A stretch of DNA of 64,000 nucleotides. Origin: JAHBXL01 sp964409775. GTDB lineage: Bacteria; Planctomycetota; Phycisphaerae; Phycisphaerales; UBA1924. The translations under genes were made by a program, and so were the position numbers. The stretch spans positions 1 through 64,000 of the forward strand of contig CAYPEI010000013.1 of assembly GCA_964409775.1 (NCBI GenBank), read 5' to 3'. Of the stretch, positions 44,198-51,109 are shown one piece after another. Under the pieces are notes generated by a model. It was not told where the DNA came from, made no database searches, and saw nothing but the letters and a program-made list of their open reading frames with translations. Every line of letters begins with the position of its first letter. The stretch's first letter is position 1.

Positions 44198-44902
44198 ATG
44201 GAAAACCACCAACCAGAGGCACCCGGCGGAGAGGGTGCGGCACCCAACGCCGGCTCGCCGCACGTGCCGTTCCGGCCGTTCGTGCCCCCGGGGCCGGGAG
44301 ACGCCGCGGCCCACGCACGCCGGTTTTATGAGGTTATGCGGCGTCGCCGCAGCGTCCGGTTCTTCTCGGACCGGCCTGTCCCGCGCGAAGCAATCGAGTC
44401 GATCTGCATGGCCGCGGCGACCGCGCCCAGCGGCGCCAACAAGCAGCCGTGGAGATTCGTCTGCGTCAGCGACCCGGCGCTCAAGAAGCAGATCCGCAGC
44501 GGCGCCGAGGCCGAGGAGCGCGAGTTCTACGGCCGCAAGGCCAACGCCGAGTGGCTCGCGGATCTGAAGCCGTTCGACACCACCCCCGACAAGCGGTTCC
44601 TCGAGGTCGCGCCGTGGCTCATCGTCGTCTTCAAACTCATGAAGACCGATGACGGCGGCCAGGTGTATTACGCCAATGAGAGCGTCGGCATCGCCACCGG
44701 GCTGCTGCTCGCGGCCGTTCACCACGCCGGGCTGGTCGCGCTCACGCACACGCCCAGCCCCATGAACTTCCTGGCCCGGATCCTGCAACGGCCCGCGCAC
44801 GAGCGGCCGTTCCTGCTCATCCCCGTCGGCTACCACGCCCTGGAGTGCGTTGTGCCGGATATCCGGCGAAAGCCGATCGAGGAGGTGGTCGTGTGGAGGT
44901 AG
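44198..44902 (+). CDS. Nitroreductase-family flavoprotein, iodotyrosine-deiodinase-like
   Basis: A 234-residue protein from ATG 44198; a GTG at 44135 is possible. The FMN-binding N-terminus is FYEVMRRRRSVRFFSDRPVP, then AAATAPSGANKQPWRFVCVS. The middle EEREFYGRKANAEWLADLKP, the AP-W-LIVVFK stretch, the YYANESVGIATGLLLAAVHH block and TPSPMNFLARILQRP follow the order of iodotyrosine deiodinase (IYD) and its bacterial relatives closely. Those enzymes reductively dehalogenate halogenated tyrosines using FMN. Other nitroreductase functions are possible. Divergent from the 42902 gene. Confidence 0.8.
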   Translation: MENHQPEAPGGEGAAPNAGSPHVPFRPFVPPGPGDAAAHARRFYEVMRRRRSVRFFSDRPVPREAIESICMAAATAPSGANKQPWRFVCVSDPALKKQIRSGAEAEEREFYGRKANAEWLADLKPFDTTPDKRFLEVAPWLIVVFKLMKTDDGGQVYYANESVGIATGLLLAAVHHAGLVALTHTPSPMNFLARILQRPAHERPFLLIPVGYHALECVVPDIRRKPIEEVVVWR

Positions 44903-44946
44903 GCCGGACTATCCCCGTGATGTATCATTGAGCCAAAGGGATCCTT

Positions 44947-45177
44947 ATGGGCTGGCAGGAACGTATCGCGATCGACCCCAAGGTGCTTGTGGGCAAGCCC
45001 GTCGTCAAAGGCACGCGCCTTTCGGTCGAACTCGTTGTCAGCCTGCTTGCGCAAGGGTGGCCCGAAGCGGACATCCTCAAGAACTACCCGAAACTCACCG
45101 TCGAGGACATCCGGGCGTGTCTTGCGTACGCATCGGAGCGGCTCTCATCTGAGCGGGTATACCCGCTCTCGGCGTGA
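44947..45177 (+). CDS. DUF433 antitoxin
   Basis: A 76-residue DUF433 protein with DPKVLVGKPVVKGTRLSVEL and LLAQGWPEADILKNYPKLTV, the hallmark of this winged-helix antitoxin group. AAAGGG lies close upstream. The stop overlaps the GTG that begins the longer form of the next frame, so the two are translationally coupled. Expected to repress the operon and neutralise the DUF5615 partner. Confidence 0.88.
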   Translation: MGWQERIAIDPKVLVGKPVVKGTRLSVELVVSLLAQGWPEADILKNYPKLTVEDIRACLAYASERLSSERVYPLSA

Positions 45178-45182
45178 GCCCG

Positions 45183-45551
45183 ATGCTCAGGTTCCTGGCT
45201 GATGAGAACTTCCCGGGCGAAGCGGTACGAATGCTCCGGGCGCAAGTCCGTGACGTTGCCTGGGTGTGCGAGGATCAATCAAGCGCGGACGATGAACACG
45301 TGCTCGCGCGGTCGCACGCGGAACTGCGTGTGCTCCTCACGTTGGACAAGGACTTTGGTGAGTTGGTGTACCGCTCGGGTGCGGCCTGCTCGGCCGGCGT
45401 AATCCTCTTCCGGCTGGGATCCCCGAGTTCAGAGTGGATGGCCGCGACCGCGGCCGCGGCAGTCGCTTCCCGCGATGATTGGGCCGGGATGTTCAGTGTC
45501 GTGGAGCCGGGTCGCGTTCGAATGTCGCCCCTGCCTCGAGCGCGGCCCTGA
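45183..45551 (+). CDS. DUF5615 PIN-like toxin
   Basis: A 122-residue protein (ATG 45183; GTG 45174 gives three more residues). LRFLADENFPGEAVRMLRAQ and LLTLDKDFGELVY carry the acidic residues of the PIN-like DUF5615 family, whose members are thought to be ribonuclease toxins. Gene order antitoxin-toxin and overlap are typical. Convergent with the BatA-like gene at 45561. Confidence 0.87.
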   Translation: MLRFLADENFPGEAVRMLRAQVRDVAWVCEDQSSADDEHVLARSHAELRVLLTLDKDFGELVYRSGAACSAGVILFRLGSPSSEWMAATAAAAVASRDDWAGMFSVVEPGRVRMSPLPRARP

Positions 45552-45560
45552 CCGGAATGT

Positions 45561-47762
45561 TCAGATCGCCACCTTCCGGTTGTACACCCACCACTCCAGC
45601 ATGATCACCGCCAGCGCGGCCAGCAGCAGATACGGCCACAGTTTGCGCGTCAGGGACGCATCCGCGTCGCTCTTGGCCGCCACCTCGTCGTTGGCCAGCG
45701 ACAGCGTCGACGCCGCGCCGATGTCCGACTCGCCGGGATCCGTCAGGTTCGCGGCGATGGGCCGACGGTTGCGCCCGTCGGCGGTGAAGTCCGCCGCGGC
45801 CGCCGCGCCAAGCCACGAAACCGTGTAGATCCCGCAGGTGATCACCGGTCCGAACGCGACCGAGCCGTCGCTCGCCGGCTCGACCTGCGTGCGCGAGTTG
45901 TCCGGCAGCGACACCCGCACGTCGCTCGCGCCCAGCGGGATCCGTGTCCGCAGCGTCTCGCCCGGCCGCACCGATTCGCCTGTTGCGCCCGCGCCGGCGT
46001 CAGAGAGATACAGCACCGAGCCCGCCAGGAAGAGCACCCAGCCCGGGTCGAAGCACCAGTCCGAGTCCGTCACGTCCCACGGCACCACGATCGCCAGCAC
46101 GCTGGAATCCGAGACCTCCACCACCGCCGGGCCCTTGTCCGAATCGGCGATGGTTCGAACCGGCGAATCCGGCTCGATCCGCACCCGGCGGAACTTCGTG
46201 ATGTTGATCTTGTCGATCGAGGACAGCGCCATCGCCGGGTGGTCGCGCCGGTAGTTGATGACCACCGCACCCTCAGGCTCCGGCCCAAGGTCCGTCACGC
46301 CCAGCGGCGGCGGCGGCGCGATCCCGATCACCACGCTGCGCCCCGGCGGAAGGCCCGCCGTGCGAGTCGCGATCGGCGCCGGCGCGGCCGGCGTCGCGCC
46401 GGGTGCGCCGGGGGGTGTCGCAGCGGGCGAAGCCGGGGTCGCCGCGGCATTCACCTTCACCTCCGGCAGCCAGCGGTCGAACACGAACACGTCATACTGC
46501 CCCGTCTTGCCCTCATCGAGCAACTTCTGAAAGTCCGCGGGCCGGATGACATCCAGTTGCGAGAGTTTCATGCCGCGGAACGCGGATTGGATGAACAAAC
46601 TCCCCTCGCTGACCAGCGCGACCGACAGACGCTTGGCCGGCGGGATGACGACGTAGCCGATGTTGTCCGTGGGCAGCGAGTCGATGCCCGAACTGTTGAT
46701 GCGCACCGTCGCGATGCCGCCCTCGGCGCGGTCGATCGGGAACACGAACCCGCCCAGCCCCGGCACCCAGTTCTCGCCCGAGTCCTTCGGGTCGGGCTTG
46801 CCTTCCTCCGCGGGCGGCAGGCCGTCCTTCAACTTCGCCGCGCCCACGGTGACATCGCGCACGTTGCTCACCTGCCCGTCGATCACCAGTTCGACATCGA
46901 CGCTGCGCTCGGCGCGGTCGGTCGACTGCAACCCTACGAAGATCGAGAGCCGCAGCGGGTTGTCGAACGCGCGCTCGGCCCGCAGGCCGGTGATGCCGAC
47001 GTTGGGCGCCTCCGACTCGCCCACGCGGTGATACAGCACCGCGTCCGTCTCGCCCCGCTGGATCTTCTCGGCGTCCGCCAGCCGCCCGTCGGTCACGAGG
47101 TGGATCGTCGCCCCCGGCCCGACCGCCACGAACCCGACGTTCTCCTCGAACTTCATCTTCCCGGTGTACGCCTCGGCCAGCGACCATGCCCGCTCCAGCG
47201 AGCCCGGCGCATCCGTCGGCTTGATCCCCTCGATCGCGCTCTTCAGGTCGGACTTGCTGGTGGTGAATGTCTGCAGCACCTGCGCCGAGGTGTTGAAGAC
47301 AATCACCATCGCCTCCTCGCCCTTGTCGTCGAACAGGCCCGGCTCCTTCAGCGCCTCAACGAGTTTGAGCGCCCGCTTCTTCGCGGCCTCCAGGCGAGTG
47401 GCCCCCGGCGTGCCCGCCGGCGCTCCGGGCGAGGCCGGCTCGCCGTCCGTCGCGTTCATGCTCGCCGAGTTGTCGATCATGATGATGTGCCGCGCGTTCG
47501 TCTTCCCCTGGTCCTTCAGTTCCGGCTGCGCGAGCGCCAGCAGCACCGCGGCGAGCACCAGCAGTTGCAGAAGCAGCAGGATGTTGTTCCGGAGTTTTTG
47601 GAACGGCGCGTTGGCCTGCAGGTCCTGGATCGCCTTCTTCCACAGCAGCGTCGTCGAGACCTCCATGTCGCGACGGCGGAGTTTCAGGAAGTACAGGATG
47701 ATCAGCGCCGGCACGGCAATGGCCGCGGCGATCCCTGCGAGGATGGGTGTGGCAAAGGTCAT
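45561..47762 (-). CDS. BatA-like membrane VWA-domain protein
   Basis: A 733-residue protein starting at ATG 47762. The N-terminus is the aerotolerance (BatA) module: PILAGIAAAIAVPALIILYF, LKLRRRDMEVSTTLLWKKAI and a second helix ILLLLQLLVLAAVLLALAQP. A von Willebrand A domain follows (IIMIDNSASMNATDG, with DxSxS for the MIDAS site). The middle is GATase-like and Ala/Pro-rich. The C-terminus has a membrane helix (YLLLAALAVIMLEWWV). It is the last gene of the NHL-VWA-MoxR-DUF58-BatA operon. MoxR AAA+ ATPases are thought to act as chaperones on such VWA partners. Confidence 0.85.
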   Translation of the reverse strand: MTFATPILAGIAAAIAVPALIILYFLKLRRRDMEVSTTLLWKKAIQDLQANAPFQKLRNNILLLLQLLVLAAVLLALAQPELKDQGKTNARHIIMIDNSASMNATDGEPASPGAPAGTPGATRLEAAKKRALKLVEALKEPGLFDDKGEEAMVIVFNTSAQVLQTFTTSKSDLKSAIEGIKPTDAPGSLERAWSLAEAYTGKMKFEENVGFVAVGPGATIHLVTDGRLADAEKIQRGETDAVLYHRVGESEAPNVGITGLRAERAFDNPLRLSIFVGLQSTDRAERSVDVELVIDGQVSNVRDVTVGAAKLKDGLPPAEEGKPDPKDSGENWVPGLGGFVFPIDRAEGGIATVRINSSGIDSLPTDNIGYVVIPPAKRLSVALVSEGSLFIQSAFRGMKLSQLDVIRPADFQKLLDEGKTGQYDVFVFDRWLPEVKVNAAATPASPAATPPGAPGATPAAPAPIATRTAGLPPGRSVVIGIAPPPPLGVTDLGPEPEGAVVINYRRDHPAMALSSIDKINITKFRRVRIEPDSPVRTIADSDKGPAVVEVSDSSVLAIVVPWDVTDSDWCFDPGWVLFLAGSVLYLSDAGAGATGESVRPGETLRTRIPLGASDVRVSLPDNSRTQVEPASDGSVAFGPVITCGIYTVSWLGAAAAADFTADGRNRRPIAANLTDPGESDIGAASTLSLANDEVAAKSDADASLTRKLWPYLLLAALAVIMLEWWVYNRKVAI

Positions 47763-47794
47763 TCGAGGCTCTCGGGAAGAAACTCGGAACGGAG

Positions 47795-47822
47795 GGAACT
47801 CAGAGAAGCAGAGAGAGCAGAG
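47795..47822 (+). repeat. Left inverted repeat of GxxExxY element A
   Basis: 28 bases starting GGAACTCAGAGA and ending AGCAGAG. They match the complement of 48392-48419 at 27 of 28 positions. Built from CAGAG units. Located between the BatA start and the GxxExxY stop. Confidence 0.85.
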
Positions 47823-47849
47823 AAAAGCGAGGTCGCACGAGATGGCGGA

Positions 47850-48347
47850 TCATGTGGGATCGCCGGCATCACCCGGTGATCTTGCACAGGCACGAATCGG
47901 ATTCGCAGATAGGTCAATGAATGGAAGCTGCCGCATGGCCGAGGCATGCGGATTCACGATGCGGGCCATGCCATCTCGCACGCGGGCTTCACAGAAGTTG
48001 ATGAGCAGGCCGAGTGGGAGATCAGCCGAGCGGAGATACGAGAGAAGTTGAGCACGGTGTACGTCCAGAACGCGTTCAATCGCCTTGAGTTCGAGAACCA
48101 CGAGATCTTCGACGACCAGATCGATCCGCAGGTCGCCGATTTCAACGGCCTTGTATCGAAGTCGAATCGGCCGCTGGCGTTCCAGTCGCAGTCCGCGTTC
48201 GACGAGTTCGTAAGCCAGCGCATCCTCGTAGAGCCGTTCGAGCAGTCCGGGGCCGAGCACAGAGTGTACTTCGATTGCCGCGGCGATGACTTCGCGTGTC
48301 ACATCGTTCCACGCCGCCGGAATCACTCTGTGCGATTCGATGTTCAT
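47850..48347 (-). CDS. GxxExxY protein (element A)
   Basis: A 165-residue protein with the signature GPGLLERLYEDALAYEL (GxxExxY = GLLERLY) preceded by AAIEVHSVL. Downstream are IRLRYKAVEIGDLRIDLVVE and VLELKAIERVLDVHRAQLLS, a PD-(D/E)xK-nuclease-like pattern with D and ExK. LLSYLRSADLPLGLLINF is also typical. The last ~25 residues (after RIVN) are non-conserved. The gene and its inverted repeats sit in the DUF58-BatA gap of the operon, same strand. Function of this family is unknown; a nuclease role is inferred from the ExK pattern. Confidence 0.88.
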   Translation of the reverse strand: MNIESHRVIPAAWNDVTREVIAAAIEVHSVLGPGLLERLYEDALAYELVERGLRLERQRPIRLRYKAVEIGDLRIDLVVEDLVVLELKAIERVLDVHRAQLLSYLRSADLPLGLLINFCEARVRDGMARIVNPHASAMRQLPFIDLSANPIRACARSPGDAGDPT

Positions 48348-48391
48348 GCTTGGTCCGTGGCCTTCCGTCCTTCACCCTCGTCTCTGCTGTC

Positions 48392-48419
48392 CTCTGCTCT
48401 CTCTGCCTCTCTGAGTTCC
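48392..48419 (-). repeat. Right inverted repeat of GxxExxY element A
   Basis: 28 bases starting CTCTGCTCTCTCTGC and ending GAGTTCC, inverted partner of 47795-47822 (27/28 identical). It lies 14 bases from the DUF58 stop, so the whole element spans about 625 bp. Confidence 0.85.
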
Positions 48420-48432
48420 GTCGCTCTCCGAC

Positions 48433-49413
48433 TCACTTCAACAACCCCCGTCGCCGCAGATAATCCAGCACCAGCGTGTCGATCGGCGTATCGCTCTTGA
48501 CCGTCATGTGCACGATGTCGCGCTGGGCGCAGAACTCGTGCAGGCGGTTGCAGTACGCGTTCAGCGTGGCCTTGTACTTCTTCAGCAGCGGCGCGGTGAT
48601 CGTCACCTCCGCGGTGTCGCCGTCCTCCATGTCCTTGAGGCGCAGGTCCCCGCCGATGCTCGGCTCCATCTCCTGCGGGCTGAGCACCTGGATCGCGAAC
48701 AGGTCATACCCGTGCCCGACCAGCAGCCGCAGGCCCGTCTCGTATCCCTCCTTGATCATGAAGTCCGACAGCACGATCATCACGCCCTTGCCGCGGCGGG
48801 TCACCGCGATCCGCTTGCACGCGTCCGTGAAGCGCGTGCCGCCGATCGGCTCGAGCCCGCAGAGATAGCGCGAGATGTCGTCCAGCCGCCTGCGCCCTCG
48901 CAGGTCCCGCAGCGACGACACCAGCCCGCTCGCCGCGCCGGCCGCGGCTTCGGGAGACAGCGGGGGGGCATCGACGGCCACCGTCTCGATCCGCTCGCCG
49001 ATCGCCGAGATCGCCACGCGGTTCAGGTTCACCAGGCCGATGTACGCCAGGCTCGCGGCCAGTTTCTGGCAGAATAGAAACTTGTTCGGCTCGCCCGCAT
49101 CCATGCTCGTCGAGCAGTCCACCACCACATGCAGCGACAGATCCTCTTCTTCCAGGAAGAGTTTGAGAAACAGCCGGTCGAGACGGCCGTAGATGTTCCA
49201 GTCGATGTGCCGCAGGTCATCGCCGACGACGTACGGCCGGTGATCGGCGAACTCGACCGACTGGCCGCGTTTCTTCGACCGACGCTCGCCCTTGAGTTTC
49301 CCCGCGAAGATCTTGCGGCTGGAAACATCCAGTTGCCCGAGCCGCGCCATGAGCGAGGGCTCGAGCAGGTCGTCCAGCCGCTGCGGGCGCTTGATGTTGG
49401 GTGTCTTGAGCAT
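48433..49413 (-). CDS. DUF58 protein
   Basis: A 326-residue protein. LGQLDVSSRKIFAGKLKGER and then SKKRGQSVEFADHRPYVVGD with DDLRHIDWNIYGRLDRLFLK give the DUF58 signature. VVVDCSTSMDAG is a MIDAS-like DxSxS motif, and VMIVLSDFMIKEGYETGLRL and YDLFAIQVLSPQEMEPSI complete the VWA-like fold. DUF58 proteins are encoded next to MoxR ATPases and are thought to be their partners. It belongs to the minus-strand operon; elements A and B lie on each side of it. Confidence 0.9.
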   Translation of the reverse strand: MLKTPNIKRPQRLDDLLEPSLMARLGQLDVSSRKIFAGKLKGERRSKKRGQSVEFADHRPYVVGDDLRHIDWNIYGRLDRLFLKLFLEEEDLSLHVVVDCSTSMDAGEPNKFLFCQKLAASLAYIGLVNLNRVAISAIGERIETVAVDAPPLSPEAAAGAASGLVSSLRDLRGRRRLDDISRYLCGLEPIGGTRFTDACKRIAVTRRGKGVMIVLSDFMIKEGYETGLRLLVGHGYDLFAIQVLSPQEMEPSIGGDLRLKDMEDGDTAEVTITAPLLKKYKATLNAYCNRLHEFCAQRDIVHMTVKSDTPIDTLVLDYLRRRGLLK

Positions 49414-49427
49414 TGTGTATCAAGGCC

Positions 49428-49472
49428 GTCCACAGAGGATCACAGAGCGGACACAGAGTTCACAGAGGGAAG
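49428..49472 (+). repeat. Left inverted repeat of GxxExxY element B
   Basis: Contains GTCCACAGAG (49428-49437) and CACAGAGCGGACACAGAG (49441-49458), which match in inverted orientation CTCTGTGGAC (49912-49921) and CTCTGTGTCCGCTCTGTG (49892-49909) exactly. Unit is CACAGAG. The stop codon of the GxxExxY gene (49440-49442) lies inside it. Confidence 0.85.
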
Positions 49473-49877
49473 AGGCGACCGGACCAGTTTGACGTCGGCC
49501 GATCTCTTCGCGGGGTAGTTGATCTTGCGATGGATGCCGTTGCGGAGTTGGGCAGCGCCGAAGTTCAGAAGCAGGCCGAGGGGCAGCCCGGTCAGGCAGA
49601 GGTAGCCGACCAGTTGCGCGTGGTCCTCGTCGCACAGCCTCGTGACCGACTTCACTTCCACAATGAGGGTGTGGTTGACCACCGTATCGATCACCTGGAC
49701 CGGCAGCGGTGCGCCCTTGTAACTGGCCTCGAACGGCACCTGACGCGAGACGGTCAGCCCACGCTCCTGCATCTCGTGCTCAAGAGCGATCTCGTAGATC
49801 TTTTCGCGCAGCCCGGGACCGAGGACCGAGTGCACCTCCATCGCCGCGCCGTTGACTCTGGAAGTGTCAAAGTCCAT
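49440..49877 (-). CDS. GxxExxY protein (element B)
   Basis: A 145-residue protein with MEVHSVLGPGLREKIYEIAL (GxxExxY = GLREKIY). VQVIDTVVNHTLIVEVKSVT has the D and ExK of a PD-(D/E)xK core, and YLCLTGLPLGLLLNFGAAQL the conserved C-terminal block. The ATG at 49877 has GAGGAAGG 4-5 bases upstream, and part of that ribosome site belongs to the right inverted repeat. The last ~10 residues (SVNSVSAL region) and the stop are encoded by the left repeat. Lies between moxR and the DUF58 gene. Function unknown. Confidence 0.88.
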   Translation of the reverse strand: MDFDTSRVNGAAMEVHSVLGPGLREKIYEIALEHEMQERGLTVSRQVPFEASYKGAPLPVQVIDTVVNHTLIVEVKSVTRLCDEDHAQLVGYLCLTGLPLGLLLNFGAAQLRNGIHRKINYPAKRSADVKLVRSPLPSVNSVSAL

Positions 49878-49880
49878 GCC

Positions 49881-49921
49881 TTCCTCTGTGCCTCTGTGTC
49901 CGCTCTGTGCTCTCTGTGGAC
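49881..49921 (-). repeat. Right inverted repeat of GxxExxY element B
   Basis: Four CTCTGTG-type units (TTCCTCTGTG, CCTCTGTGTCCG, CTCTGTGC, CTCTGTGGAC), inverted partner of 49428-49472. It ends 9 bases before the moxR stop at 49931. Confidence 0.85.
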
Positions 49922-49930
49922 TCTCGGTCA

Positions 49931-50968
49931 TCACACCGCCTTCACCGGCTCCCGCGGCGTCGCCTCCAGGATCTTCGCGACAATGTCGTCCGCGCTCACC
50001 CGGTCCGCCTCCGCCTCGAAGTTCAGGATCAGCCGGTGCCGCAGCGCCAGCGTCGCGACTTCCTGGATGTCCTTGTAACTCACGTGGTACCGCCCGTCCG
50101 TCAGCGCCTTCACCTTCGCCCCCAGCAGGATCGCCTGCGCGCCGCGCGGCGAACTCCCGCACCGCACATACTTGCCCGTGATGTTCGGCGCAAACTCACC
50201 GCCCGGGTGCGTCGCCAGGATCAGCCGCGCCGCATACTCCTTCACGTGCGGCGCCACCACGCAGTCGCGGATCAGCGCCTGCGCCGCCAGGATCGACGGC
50301 CCGTCCAGGATCTTGCGCACATCCGGCGTCGCCGAGCCCGTCGTCCGGTCCAGGATCGTCATCAACTCGTCGAGTTGCGCGTACCCCACGTTGATCTTGA
50401 AGATGAACCGGTCCATCTGCGCCTCGGGCAGCGGATACGTGCCCTCCTGCTCGATCGGGTTCTGCGTCGCCAGAACGAAGAACGGCTTGTCGAGTTTGTA
50501 CGTCACGCCCGCGACCGTCACGCTCCGCTCCTGCATCGCCTCCAGCAGCGCCGACTGCGTCTTGGGCGTGGCCCGGTTGATCTCGTCGGCCAGCACGATC
50601 TGCGCGAAGATCGGGCCCTTCTGAAACTGGAACCCGCGCCGCCCCGTCGCCGGGTCCTCCGTCACGATGTTCGTGCCGATCACGTCCGCCGGCATCAGGT
50701 CCGGAGTGAACTGGATGCGGGAGAACGGCAGCGACAGGCTCTCGGCCAGCGTCCGCACCAGCAGCGTCTTGCCCAGCCCCGGCACGCCCTCCAGCAGCAC
50801 GTTGCCACCCGCGAACAGGCCGATCAGCGTCGCGTCGACCACCGCGCGGTGGCCCACGATCACCTTGCCGATCTCCTCCTGCAGAGACTTGAACGTGCCG
50901 CGGAATGCCTCGCACGCCTGCTTGACACGCTCCGGAGTATCCGGCATGAAATCGGTCTTCGTCGCCAT
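49931..50968 (-). CDS. MoxR-family AAA+ ATPase
   Basis: A 345-residue ATPase. Walker A is LLEGVPGLGKTLLVRTLAES, Walker B IVLADEINRATPKTQSALLE, followed by VLATQNPIEQEGTYPLPEAQ and MDRFIFKINVGYAQLDELM. The C-terminal lid has TGKYVRCGSSPRGAQAILLG. MoxR proteins act as chaperones for VWA-domain partners, several of which are encoded in this operon. Hairpin-free start at ATG 50968. Confidence 0.95.
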   Translation of the reverse strand: MATKTDFMPDTPERVKQACEAFRGTFKSLQEEIGKVIVGHRAVVDATLIGLFAGGNVLLEGVPGLGKTLLVRTLAESLSLPFSRIQFTPDLMPADVIGTNIVTEDPATGRRGFQFQKGPIFAQIVLADEINRATPKTQSALLEAMQERSVTVAGVTYKLDKPFFVLATQNPIEQEGTYPLPEAQMDRFIFKINVGYAQLDELMTILDRTTGSATPDVRKILDGPSILAAQALIRDCVVAPHVKEYAARLILATHPGGEFAPNITGKYVRCGSSPRGAQAILLGAKVKALTDGRYHVSYKDIQEVATLALRHRLILNFEAEADRVSADDIVAKILEATPREPVKAV

Positions 50969-51039
50969 GGTGTGAGTCCTTGAAATGCGCTCGTCGCGCT
51001 CGAGATGCTGTTGCCGAGTCCTCTTCCGCCTCCCCCACC

Positions 51040-51109
51040 AGTGCCCAGTGCCTAGTGCCTAGTGCCTAGTGCCCAGTGCCCAGTGCCCAGTGCCTAGTGC
51101 CTCGTGCCT
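51040..51109 (+). repeat. 7-bp tandem repeat array (AGTGCCY)n
   Basis: Nine copies of AGTGCC(C/T) (51040-51102) and a variant CGTGCCT fill the gap between moxR and the preceding VWA gene. The stop codon of the VWA gene (51094-51096) and its last few residues lie inside the array. Confidence 0.9.

Noticed and set aside
51040..51109. Possible CRISPR array
   Set aside because: Units are only 7 bp and directly abutting, without spacers; no cas genes in the window.
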